Positions 35,101 to 44,094 of a stretch of DNA of 56,386 nt are shown piece by piece. The DNA is from Chitinophaga pinensis. GTDB lineage: Bacteria; Bacteroidota; Bacteroidia; Flavobacteriales_D; Crocinitomicaceae. Position numbers and translations under genes: made by a program. The notes below the pieces were generated by a model, which was given only the letters and a program-made list of their open reading frames with translations, was not told where the DNA came from and searched no databases. The stretch spans positions 1 to 56,386 of the forward strand of contig CAMAZP010000020.1 in NCBI GenBank assembly GCA_945863605.1, read 5' to 3'. The first letter of the stretch is position 1. Each line of letters begins with the position of its first letter.

Positions 35101-37013
35101 TCTTTGTAAATTTCATTGTAGTTGTAATCTATCCACAAAAATAAAAGAACTGAAAGCAAATCACAACACAAGCGAAGATTACAACTTTTTAACAAGCGTT
35201 GTAATCTATCCACAAAAATAAAAGAACTGAAAGCAAATCACAACTAATTTTGGTAATGTAAAATCTTTAAATAGGTTGTAATCTATCCACAAAAATAAAA
35301 GAACTGAAAGCAAATCACAACAGTATCTAACAGCAGTGTAGAGTAGAGTTGTTGTAATCTATCCACAAAAATAAAAGAACTGAAAGCAAATCACAACTAT
35401 TCATATTCTATTATATTTTATTGTTCGGTTGTAATCTATCCACAAAAATAAAAGAACTGAAAGCAAATCACAACTTATAAGCGTCAAAAGTCATATTGTT
35501 ACACGTTGTAATCTATCCACAAAAATAAAAGAACTGAAAGCAAATCACAACTTTATCATCTTCACTCACGTTAATTGACAAGTTGTAATCTATCCACAAA
35601 AATAAAAGAACTGAAAGCAAATCACAACAGTCGGGTTCTGTTAAACAATTCGGTTTGCGTTGTAATCTATCCACAAAAATAAAAGAACTGAAAGCAAATC
35701 ACAACTGTAACGGTCTAATAACCATATTGTCGAACGTTGTAATCTATCCACAAAAATAAAAGAACTGAAAGCAAATCACAACTTATTAGACCGTATTAAC
35801 GAGTTGAAAAAAGTTGTAATCTATCCACAAAAATAAAAGAACTGAAAGCAAATCACAACATCAACTTCAGCTATTACGGTAACAATTATGTTGTAATCTA
35901 TCCACAAAAATAAAAGAACTGAAAGCAAATCACAACTATTTATGCGAGGTCAACATCAGAACACAAGTTGTAATCTATCCACAAAAATAAAAGAACTGAA
36001 AGCAAATCACAACAATCTGATGTTTACTAATTCGTTCATATTAGTTGTAATCTATCCACAAAAATAAAAGAACTGAAAGCAAATCACAACAGATTATAAA
36101 CAAGCGGTTGCAAGGTATAGTTGTAATCTATCCACAAAAATAAAAGAACTGAAAGCAAATCACAACCAGGTAATGTTTCCATTCCCGTAAACGTTAGTTG
36201 TAATCTATCCACAAAAATAAAAGAACTGAAAGCAAATCACAACGCCTCGAACGTCTGTCCGTCGGCAATCTTTGTTGTAATCTATCCACAAAAATAAAAG
36301 AACTGAAAGCAAATCACAACTGAAGGCTCTTGACGGAGTTACTTACTCAGGTTGTAATCTATCCACAAAAATAAAAGAACTGAAAGCAAATCACAACTTG
36401 CACAATGCACGTTGGAACTGGTGGACTGTTGTAATCTATCCACAAAAATAAAAGAACTGAAAGCAAATCACAACAAGATATCGAAACTCAGCTACTTTAT
36501 AAGAGTTGTAATCTATCCACAAAAATAAAAGAACTGAAAGCAAATCACAACGCAAGCGCATAAGGGTTTCTTCGGTGTAATGTTGTAATCTATCCACAAA
36601 AATAAAAGAACTGAAAGCAAATCACAACTAATCGTAACTAAACAATTTATATGAAATTGTTGTAATCTATCCACAAAAATAAAAGAACTGAAAGCAAATC
36701 ACAACAGAAGAAGAGGTTGTTGTTGAAGAAGAAGTGTTGTAATCTATCCACAAAAATAAAAGAACTGAAAGCAAATCACAACGCAAATGGTGGACTGAAT
36801 ACAACCAAATCAGTTGTAATCTATCCACAAAAATAAAAGAACTGAAAGCAAATCACAACTTATTCAGCAGTTGAAGAAATTCCAGAATTGTTGTAATCTA
36901 TCCACAAAAATAAAAGAACTGAAAGCAAATCACAACATAAATTCGTCACGATTCAAGCTAGTTCCTGTTGTAATCTATCCACAAAAATAAAAGAACTGAA
37001 AGCAAATCACAAC
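32122..37013 (-). CRISPR. type II-C CRISPR array, 64 repeats, 63 spacers
   Basis: The 47-bp repeat starts GTTGTAATCTATCC and ends GCAAATCACAAC on the plus strand. All 64 copies read identical, including both terminal ones. Spacers are 30 nt except eight of 29 (spacers 2, 3, 14, 24, 27, 29, 42, 52) and two of 31 (5, 12), counting from the left. The tracrRNA anti-repeat fixes the crRNA sense as the minus strand (repeat begins GTTGTGATTTGCTTTC), so the leader side and newest spacers should be at the right end near 37013. Each repeat holds a promoter-like TTG-N20-TAnnTTTG in that sense. Confidence 0.98.
36982..37012 (-). promoter_or_regulatory. promoter inside the CRISPR repeat (rightmost copy shown)
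   Basis: In crRNA sense, repeat positions 2-4 are TTG and positions 25-32 are TATTTTTG, 20 nt apart. This equals the Bacteroidota sigma consensus and the spacing seen at zwf in this window. A start about 5-7 nt after the element would lie in the last 10 nt of the repeat, just before the spacer. The same elements are in all 64 repeats. Confidence 0.6.
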
Positions 37014-37174
37014 ATCATCGAAGAAATTTCGTTCCTCAATTCCTCCAATCAGTGTGATTTCTTGAATGGTTGTTTATGAGGCAAAGAAAAAAAACCTGCC
37101 ACATTCCTTTAATAAAATTACTAAAAAACTAAAGTTCAACAACTTATCTTCTTCTTTTTTATTATTTATGAAAC
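37014..37174 (-). other. putative leader side of the array
   Basis: 161 bp between the last repeat and the MFS remnant, AT-rich with A-runs (AAAGAAAAAAAACC). By crRNA orientation this is the expected leader and integration end. I found no clear TAnnTTTG promoter on the minus strand here, which fits transcription starting inside the repeats. No gene is visible. Confidence 0.5.
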
Positions 37175-37286
37175 ATCAAGTCCCTTAGAGAATTTCGATA
37201 ATCTTGGTTATTTAGTTGTGGTGGTGATTCTAGTCAATATCTTATTGACTTATCGTGTTTATAGTTTCGTTTCGAAGAGAAATTAA
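37175..37286 (+). pseudogene. MFS transporter, C-terminal remnant
   Basis: 37 codons plus stop in the same frame as the end of the complete MFS gene (SSPLENFDNLGYLVV, then ILVNILLTYRVYSFVSKRN). Differences are mostly silent or conservative. There is no start codon in frame. It is followed by the intact DUF1501 gene in the order expected for the original locus, so it is best read as the 3' end of the resident MFS gene whose 5' end is at 22989-23393. Confidence 0.85.
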
Positions 37287-37362
37287 ATAGATTTGTAAAA
37301 TAATAAATAGATAATCGGTAATTTTCCGTTTATTGTGTTTAATATTTACTAGAATAAATCTG
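37175..37362 (+). repeat. direct repeat flanking the CRISPR-Cas locus, right copy
   Basis: Gap-free match to 25705-25892 (17 mismatches in 188). It covers the MFS 3' end, the convergent spacer and the last codons of the intact DUF1501 gene. Confidence 0.9.
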
Positions 37363-38521
37363 AAAGCACATCTTTCTTGATATTGATTAATCTCGCATCG
37401 AAATTGAATTTTTGTTGTAAAAGAGTCGCATACACGCTTCTAAAATCAATTTCGTATCTCAGGTCACCTTTATCTAAATTGACTAAATCAGGATTTTTTC
37501 CAATAATTTGACCTTTGTTATTTCCCCCAATAATAAATAATGGTGCCGCTGTCCCATGGTCAGTTCCAGAACCATTTTCTTTTACTCTTCTTCCAAATTC
37601 AGAGAAAACTACAAGTGTCACATTTCCAAGTATATTGTTGTTTTTCAAATCTTTATAAAATGAATAAACAGCATCATTCAAAATAGTTAATTGTTTTTGG
37701 TGCGTTGCAAGTTGATTGTTATGTGTATCAAAACCGTTTAATGAAGTGTAGTAAACTTTAGAGTTCAAATTGCCTTTAATTAATTTTGCAATCCACTCCA
37801 AGTTTTTTGACAAAGGATTTGTTGCATAAGTATCCGAATAGTTTTGTGAGTTTTGAAGTGCTTTTTCGATTTCACTCATACCTTCCAAAGAAGCGTATTG
37901 TAGTTTTCTTACAAAATCTAACTGCGGATTATCAGAAAGTTGAAGTCCATTTGAAGAAGCGGAATAATTTTTTAACTTGTTAAAATCCTTGATTGTTATT
38001 CCATTTGCTTGATGTGCCTTTAATGCTAAACTATCAATAGCATCAACATTTAACGACGGCAAAAGATGATCTTTATAATTTATATCCAAAAAACGTCCTA
38101 GCCAGCCATAATCTAAAAATTGATTACTATCAGAAGCCGTTTGCCAAATTTCCTGACTTCTAAAGTGGGAACGATTTGGATTTGGATAACCTACATTTTG
38201 AATAATCGATAAATTTCCTTCTTGTAAAATTGTATCGAAATCTTTTAATGCAGGATGAAAACCCATGCCATTTTTGGTGACTAAAATTTTACTTTTTTCA
38301 ATTCCGATTGTTGGACGATTCTCAAAATAGAGAGGATTTTCAAACGGAATAAAGGTATTTAAACCATCATTTCCTCCATTAAGTTGTATAAAAACGAGCA
38401 CATTTTCACTTGAACTAGCATTTTCAGGAAGCCAAAGGTTTTTTGCTGTTAAAAAACTTGGAAATAACAACATTCCGCCCGTTGTTGTAGCTGTAAGTTG
38501 AAGAAATTTTCTACGATTCAT
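37349..38521 (-). CDS. DUF1501 protein (Tat-exported, sulfatase-like fold)
   Basis: 390 residues. An RRKFLQLTATTTGG start is a twin-arginine signal. Domain landmarks VFIQLNGGNDGLNTFIPFE, RSHFRSQEIWQ, SLNGFDTHNNQLATHQ and VVFSEFGRRVKENGSGTDHG match DUF1501, which resembles the alkaline phosphatase/sulfatase superfamily; activity unproven. The start follows the DUF1800 gene by 4 nt, the usual pairing. Its last codons are also found as a broken copy after the complete MFS gene (25879-25892). Confidence 0.9.
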   Translation of the reverse strand: MNRRKFLQLTATTTGGMLLFPSFLTAKNLWLPENASSSENVLVFIQLNGGNDGLNTFIPFENPLYFENRPTIGIEKSKILVTKNGMGFHPALKDFDTILQEGNLSIIQNVGYPNPNRSHFRSQEIWQTASDSNQFLDYGWLGRFLDINYKDHLLPSLNVDAIDSLALKAHQANGITIKDFNKLKNYSASSNGLQLSDNPQLDFVRKLQYASLEGMSEIEKALQNSQNYSDTYATNPLSKNLEWIAKLIKGNLNSKVYYTSLNGFDTHNNQLATHQKQLTILNDAVYSFYKDLKNNNILGNVTLVVFSEFGRRVKENGSGTDHGTAAPLFIIGGNNKGQIIGKNPDLVNLDKGDLRYEIDFRSVYATLLQQKFNFDARLINIKKDVLSDLF

Positions 38522-38525
38522 GGCT

Positions 38526-39908
38526 TTAGATTAATTGAAATTCTGGAGTTTTAGCAAGAAACTGATAGACCTTTAATATAACCTTTTCTGCATTTTCAGC
38601 TTTAGGATCAAAATCGTATTTTAACAATTGATTCAACTCATCATCCAACTCTTTGTCTGTTTCAAAAATTAGTTTTTGAGTTAATTCCTCTAAAATTGCT
38701 CTAGCATTTGTTGTGTTTTTAAGCTTTAAAGTTGGTTTGAAATGAATCGAATCAACATCAAATTTCTCTAATCTTTTGTTCAACAACTTTTCATATTTTA
38801 GATTTCCATCAATGATAAAATCGATAAACATATTTCGTTCGGCATAAATCTGAGAGGTTAACCAATCACGGCCTCCTTTCCAACCTTTTACATTTGGTTG
38901 ATCGTAAATGTCCATCATTTGGTTTTTAAGAAAAAATGCCATTAACTTGTAATTTGGAAGAAGATTTAAATCGTTGTGGACTTGCAAAAGATAAATTAAT
39001 GGATTTTTTAGTTGATTTCCGGAAGTCATTTTAGAACATTCTTCCACAAATATTTTTTGAAAAAAGGGTTTCAACTCAAATTGATTTTCCTTCAATAAAT
39101 CTCCATACTTTTTTATCAATTCTGGATTGGGTTGATCGTAAAAAAACCACTTAAGTACTTTTTCTGCTAAAAAATAAGGAGTGTTTTTTTGTTCGAAAAT
39201 AATATCAATTACCTCATCAATTTTGAAATTTCCAGATTTACCGAAAACGGTTTTAATTGAATTATCCATTAACGCTGGCTTGTATTGTCCTTTTTCCAAA
39301 CCAAAGGTTAAACCAGCAAGTGATAGCGCCGTATTTTTTATATCATTTTCAGAATAATTCCCCTCACCTAGTGTAAAAAGTTCAAGTAATTCTCTAGCTA
39401 AATTTTCATTGACTGCTCCGTTTTTGTTTTGCTGATTGTCAAGATACTTAATCATAGCATTGGAATAGACCATCTCTTTTACAAGCGTTTTGTAGTTTCC
39501 TAAAGCATGTGTGTTGATACTTTCGTAATGTTTGTAAATCCAGAAAGGAACTTTTACAGATTTTAGCGTTGAGACGAAATGATTTTGAAAAAACAAGTTT
39601 ATCTTTTCTCGCAACGGATTTTCAGTAATGAAACATCGCTCAATAATAAATGCTTTAAATTCAAAATTAAGTTTCAATAAATCAACTGCCACTTTTTCTT
39701 GTTCTTTCCCTCCTTTTTCTGATTTATTTTTAAGTTCATTCAATTGCTTTAGATTCTTTGGACTGTTTGCAATGAATTCAGGTTCAATCAAGGTATTTTT
39801 TGCCGCTAATTGATTTGAAATAAAATTAATCAAACCAACTTCTTGGATTCTTTCTCCTTCTTTGGTTGAAAACCCAAGTCGTAAAGAATTTAGATGATTT
39901 ATTTCCAT
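38526..39908 (-). CDS. DUF1800 protein
   Basis: 460 residues, mostly helical. NHLNSLRLGFSTKEGERI, ENLARELLELFTLGEGNYSE and DQPNVKGWKGGRDWL are hallmarks of DUF1800. The family is nearly always encoded with DUF1501 in planctomycetes, proteobacteria and Bacteroidota; the pair is thought to act in the envelope, but the role is unknown. No clear signal peptide is seen. First gene of the two-gene unit. Confidence 0.88.
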   Translation of the reverse strand: MEINHLNSLRLGFSTKEGERIQEVGLINFISNQLAAKNTLIEPEFIANSPKNLKQLNELKNKSEKGGKEQEKVAVDLLKLNFEFKAFIIERCFITENPLREKINLFFQNHFVSTLKSVKVPFWIYKHYESINTHALGNYKTLVKEMVYSNAMIKYLDNQQNKNGAVNENLARELLELFTLGEGNYSENDIKNTALSLAGLTFGLEKGQYKPALMDNSIKTVFGKSGNFKIDEVIDIIFEQKNTPYFLAEKVLKWFFYDQPNPELIKKYGDLLKENQFELKPFFQKIFVEECSKMTSGNQLKNPLIYLLQVHNDLNLLPNYKLMAFFLKNQMMDIYDQPNVKGWKGGRDWLTSQIYAERNMFIDFIIDGNLKYEKLLNKRLEKFDVDSIHFKPTLKLKNTTNARAILEELTQKLIFETDKELDDELNQLLKYDFDPKAENAEKVILKVYQFLAKTPEFQLI

Positions 39909-40098
39909 TGTGTATTTATATTAGTGTAGAATATAAAATCGATAGATAATTATTTGTTTTATTACCTGTAAATTTATATCATAAATTACATACAATTAAA
40001 TATTTAACAAACCTTTACGTACTTTTTTACAATAAATTTTAATCAAAGTTTTCAATTTAATTTAAAAATAAAATCAGTTATAATAAACCATTTTTTTT

Positions 40099-40129
40099 TT
40101 GGATTTACCCCTTACTTAGTGTATATTTG
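40099..40129 (+). promoter_or_regulatory. zwf promoter
   Basis: TTG (40099-40101), a 20-nt spacer and TATATTTG (40122-40129) match the Bacteroidota consensus exactly. A start near 40135 leaves a leader of about 10 nt before the ATG at 40146. The remaining intergenic DNA 39909-40098 is AT-rich and otherwise featureless. Confidence 0.8.
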
Positions 40130-40145
40130 ACACAAACTGTTTCGC

Positions 40146-41636
40146 ATGAGTAATTCAAAAAATAAACAAAAAAAACACACAGAAATATTTCAACCATTTA
40201 ACATCATCGTTTTTGGAGGAGATGGTGATTTAGCATTAAGAAAGATTTTTCCAGCTATATTTCACCGCGAACAAGATGGTCAATTGTTATGTCCTTACAA
40301 CGTTGTAGCCATTACGAGAAATAAACCTGAGGAAAAAAAATTTGCTGAAGAACTCATTCGATTTTTAAAATTAACTGCTGAAGAAAACACTACCGAAGAT
40401 TCAATTTTAGCATTTGCCAAAAAAGTAAATCTTATTCAAGCAGCAGATGCCTCTGTAGAATTGTATCAGAATTTAGCAAATTACCTAAATCAATTTCCAG
40501 ATTACCAAAACATCTATTACTTCTCAACCCCTTCATCTGCTTTTGGGCCTATTGCTCAAACCTTAAAAGAAGCAGGTTTAGTGAATCAAGCTAGTAAAGT
40601 TGTGCTTGAAAAACCCTTGGGAAATAGTTTAGAATCTTCCATAAAGATAAATAGTGATATCACGAAAGCTTTCAATGAACATCAAATTTATCGTATCGAT
40701 CATTATCTAGGAAAAGAAACTGTTCAAAACTTAATGGTATTGCGATTTGCTAATAATTTATTCGAACGCGCTTGGGATTCGGAACACATTGACAATATTC
40801 AAATCACTGTTTCTGAAAGTCTTGGAGTTGAAAAACGTGCTGCTTACTATGACAACAGTGGTGCATTATTGGATATGGTTCAAAATCATCTATTACAACT
40901 TTTATGTTTGGTAGCAATGGAACCTCCACATACATTGGAAGCTGACGAAGTTCGAAACGAAAAATTGAAAGTTCTACGAGCGTTGCGCCCGATGAATAGA
41001 AAATCGGTTCAAACAGACTCAGTGAAAGGTCAATATACACGTGGCGTTGTAAAAGGACAAGAAGTTCAATCGTATTTGGAAGACATTGAAAAATTCAATT
41101 CTAAAACAGAAACGTTTGTCGCATTGAAAACCTATGTCGATAACTGGCGTTGGAAAGACGTTCCTTTCTACTTAAGAACTGGTAAAAGAATGAGTAAACG
41201 CTATTCAGAAATCGTAATTAATTTCAAAGAAGTACGTCACAATATTTTTCCTTCAAAAGAAAAATTGAATAGCAATAAATTAATCATGCGTTTGCAGCCT
41301 GAGGAACGTATTGAATTAGTTCAAATGACCAAAATCCCTGGTCCAGGGGGTTATCGCTACAAGCCAATCGCTTTAAAATTAGATTACTTAGATTCATTTA
41401 AGGAGCGTTTTCCAGAAGCTTATGAGCGTTTAATAATTGATGTTATTCGCGGAAATCAAACACTATTTATGAGCCAAAATGAATTGATTACAGCTTGGAC
41501 TTGGATTGAAAGTGTTACCAACAGTTGGAAAGCGAATAATCAAGCAAATATTTTATACGAGGCTGGAACTTGGGGTCCTGGAGATTTAATTATGGACGAA
41601 GGAACTACTTGGATTACTAAATCTTGGGGAGAATGA
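40146..41636 (+). CDS. zwf: glucose-6-phosphate 1-dehydrogenase
   Basis: 496 residues. Oxidises glucose-6-phosphate to 6-phosphogluconolactone with NADP or NAD. The nucleotide-binding FGGDGDLALRKIFPAIF is a GxxGDLA variant, and the active-site YRIDHYLGKE is intact. LRTGKRM and PFYLRTGK are present. First gene of an Entner-Doudoroff operon; its stop overlaps the ATG of the next gene (ATGA). Confidence 0.96.
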   Translation: MSNSKNKQKKHTEIFQPFNIIVFGGDGDLALRKIFPAIFHREQDGQLLCPYNVVAITRNKPEEKKFAEELIRFLKLTAEENTTEDSILAFAKKVNLIQAADASVELYQNLANYLNQFPDYQNIYYFSTPSSAFGPIAQTLKEAGLVNQASKVVLEKPLGNSLESSIKINSDITKAFNEHQIYRIDHYLGKETVQNLMVLRFANNLFERAWDSEHIDNIQITVSESLGVEKRAAYYDNSGALLDMVQNHLLQLLCLVAMEPPHTLEADEVRNEKLKVLRALRPMNRKSVQTDSVKGQYTRGVVKGQEVQSYLEDIEKFNSKTETFVALKTYVDNWRWKDVPFYLRTGKRMSKRYSEIVINFKEVRHNIFPSKEKLNSNKLIMRLQPEERIELVQMTKIPGPGGYRYKPIALKLDYLDSFKERFPEAYERLIIDVIRGNQTLFMSQNELITAWTWIESVTNSWKANNQANILYEAGTWGPGDLIMDEGTTWITKSWGE

Positions 41637-42292
41637 TACTTGAATTTGAGTCAAAAGAAAAAATGTTTGAATCCCTTTGCAATAAAGTAATTGAGGATCT
41701 AAAGGAAGCTATTAAAACAAAAGGAACTTCCACACTTCTAGTTTCGGGTGGATCTACACCAAAACCACTCTTTCAGCTATTGAATCAATGTGAATTAGAT
41801 TGGGAAAAAGTGACAGTTGGATTAGTTGATGAGCGTTATGTGAACAACACCAGCGAATTTTCTAATGAAAATTTGGTAACAAATAACTTGTTAACGAATC
41901 AAGCTAAAAAAGCAACCTTTGTTCCAATGGTTTTTAATATAGAAAACGAAAATTTGAATCTTGAAATGGTAAAGAACGCCTATAAAGTTTTTGAAAATCC
42001 GACGGTTGTTTTACTTGGTATGGGCGATGATGGACATACAGCTTCCATTTTCCCGAATGATGAAGCCTCCATTCTTGCCAATTCAACTACTGAATTAATA
42101 GCGATTACAAATGCTCCTAATCATCCGAAAAGACGTATTACGTGCTCAACTTTCTTACTCAAAAATGCGAAACATACTTATTTACTATTTACAGGTGACA
42201 ACAAAAAAGTAATTTTAGAAGAAGCAAAAGACAAAAAATATCCGATTGGTGAATTTTTAGACACAATTGAAACAGTATATTTTACAAAATAA
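41633..42292 (+). CDS. pgl: 6-phosphogluconolactonase
   Basis: 219 residues from the ATG at 41633, which shares ATGA with the zwf stop; a TTG 9 nt earlier is possible but less likely. Hydrolyses 6-phosphogluconolactone. LLVSGGSTPKPLFQLL, VGLVDERYVN and LGMGDDGHTASIFP are family motifs of the DevB/Pgl type. Translational coupling with zwf is implied by the overlap. Confidence 0.94.
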   Translation: MILEFESKEKMFESLCNKVIEDLKEAIKTKGTSTLLVSGGSTPKPLFQLLNQCELDWEKVTVGLVDERYVNNTSEFSNENLVTNNLLTNQAKKATFVPMVFNIENENLNLEMVKNAYKVFENPTVVLLGMGDDGHTASIFPNDEASILANSTTELIAITNAPNHPKRRITCSTFLLKNAKHTYLLFTGDNKKVILEEAKDKKYPIGEFLDTIETVYFTK

Positions 42293-42298
42293 GAAATT

Positions 42299-44092
42299 AT
42301 GAATCAACGAATTATAGAAATAACAAATCGTATAATTGAACGCAGTAAAGTTACTCGTGCTGAATATTTAGCTGATATGAAAACAGCAAATGAAGAAGGT
42401 GTAACACGTAAAAATCTACATTGTGGAAATTTAGCGCATGCTTTTGCAGGTTGTTCTTCACACGAAAAAAGTGAATTAGCTGAAAATGAAACTCCAAATC
42501 TTGGAATTATTACTGCTTATAATGACATGCTTTCTGCACACAAAACATTCGAACATTATCCTGATAAAATTAGAGCTTTTGCAATCAAACATCAAGCTGT
42601 GGCGCAAGTTGCTGGTGGTGTTCCAGCAATGTGCGATGGTGTAACTCAAGGTCAAGTTGGGATGGAACTTTCGTTATTTAGTCGCGACGTAATCGCTCTT
42701 TCAGCTGTTGTTGGTTTAACACACAATATGTTTGATGCAGGATTATATCTCGGAATTTGCGATAAAATTGTTCCTGGATTGATGATGGGTGCTTTGCGAT
42801 TTGGACATTTACCTGCTGTTTTTATACCCGGTGGTCCAATGCCTTCAGGAATTAGCAACGATGAAAAAGCTCGAATTCGCCAAGAATATGCCGAAGGAAA
42901 AATCGGACGTGCAGAATTATTAAAAGGCGAATCGGATTCATACCACTCTCCTGGAACTTGTACCTTTTATGGTACTGCAAACAGTAACCAAATGTTGATG
43001 GAAATTATGGGCTTGCAATTACCTGGTTCAAGTTTCGTAAATCCTGGGACAGAATTACGTGAACTTTTAACCGAAGAAGCTGTAAAAGTTGCTCGAAACA
43101 ATTCATTAAAAGGTTTTGAATATTCTTTAGCAAATCAATTTGATGAAAAAACAGTTGTAAACGGAATCATCGGATTGTTAGCAACAGGAGGTTCTACTAA
43201 TCATACCATCCATTTAATTGCAATTGCTCGTGCAGCTGGAATTATCATCAATTGGGAAGATATGTCAGATTTATCTGACGTTGTTCCGTTGTTGACACGT
43301 ATGTATCCGAATGGAGCAGCCGATGTGAATCATTTTCACGCTTCTGGTGGGATGTCTTTTGTAATAAGAACATTATTAGATAATGGGATTTTACACGAGG
43401 ATGTTCGTACAATTTTAGGTCAAGGTTTGATGGCTTACACCGAAGAACCAAAAATTAAAAATCACGAATTGGTTTGGGAAGAAGGTGCAACTGAAAGTTT
43501 AAACACAAGCATCATACGTCCCGTTAATGAACCTTTTTCAGCTGATGGAGGAATCAAAATACTTATTGGAAATATCGGTCGCTCAGTGATTAAAACGGCT
43601 GCAGTTGCACTTGAGAATAGAATTGTTGAAGCTCCAGCAATCGTTTTTGATGAGCAAATTGACTTAATCGATGCTTTCAAACGCGGTGAATTGGAAAAAG
43701 ATTTTATAGCAGTTCTTCCATTCCAAGGTCCAAAACAAAACGGAATGCCGGAGTTACATCAGCTCACACCAACATTGTCAATTTTACAAAAAAGAGGATT
43801 TAACGTTGCGCTTGTTACGGATGGTAGAATGTCTGGAGCATCTGGAAAAGTACCTGCTGCAATACACGTTGTACCCGAAGCGAAAGACGGAGGTGCAATT
43901 GCTAAAATTCAAACGGGAGATATCATTCGTCTGGACGCAACAACTGGTACTTTGACGTGCTTAACTCCAGAAATGGAAACACGAACAGCACGAACGAAAA
44001 ATGTTCGCACGCAAGGTTATGGTAGAGAATTATTTAACAACTTGCGCCATCAAGTTACTTCGAGTGAAGAAGGTGCATCATTTATTTTATAG
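42299..44092 (+). CDS. edd: phosphogluconate dehydratase
   Basis: 597 residues, an iron-sulfur dehydratase of the IlvD/Edd family that makes 2-keto-3-deoxy-6-phosphogluconate. Cluster cysteines are in FAGCSSH, PAMCDGVTQGQ and SPGTCTFYGTANSNQMLME, the last a clear Edd/IlvD signature. VTDGRMSGASGKVPAAIHV near the C-terminus is also typical. The linkage to zwf, pgl and eda supports Edd rather than dihydroxyacid dehydratase. Confidence 0.96.
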   Translation: MNQRIIEITNRIIERSKVTRAEYLADMKTANEEGVTRKNLHCGNLAHAFAGCSSHEKSELAENETPNLGIITAYNDMLSAHKTFEHYPDKIRAFAIKHQAVAQVAGGVPAMCDGVTQGQVGMELSLFSRDVIALSAVVGLTHNMFDAGLYLGICDKIVPGLMMGALRFGHLPAVFIPGGPMPSGISNDEKARIRQEYAEGKIGRAELLKGESDSYHSPGTCTFYGTANSNQMLMEIMGLQLPGSSFVNPGTELRELLTEEAVKVARNNSLKGFEYSLANQFDEKTVVNGIIGLLATGGSTNHTIHLIAIARAAGIIINWEDMSDLSDVVPLLTRMYPNGAADVNHFHASGGMSFVIRTLLDNGILHEDVRTILGQGLMAYTEEPKIKNHELVWEEGATESLNTSIIRPVNEPFSADGGIKILIGNIGRSVIKTAAVALENRIVEAPAIVFDEQIDLIDAFKRGELEKDFIAVLPFQGPKQNGMPELHQLTPTLSILQKRGFNVALVTDGRMSGASGKVPAAIHVVPEAKDGGAIAKIQTGDIIRLDATTGTLTCLTPEMETRTARTKNVRTQGYGRELFNNLRHQVTSSEEGASFIL

Positions 44093-44094
44093 TT

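Noticed and set aside
32122..37013. Promoters on the plus strand of each repeat
   Set aside because: The plus-sense repeat has no TAnnTTTG octamer, so the promoter signal is only in the crRNA direction.
37053..37065. TGTGATTTCTTGA beyond the right end of the array, as a degenerate repeat or second anti-repeat
   Set aside because: Only about 8 nt match the repeat and the spacing to the last repeat does not fit; likely chance in AT-rich DNA.
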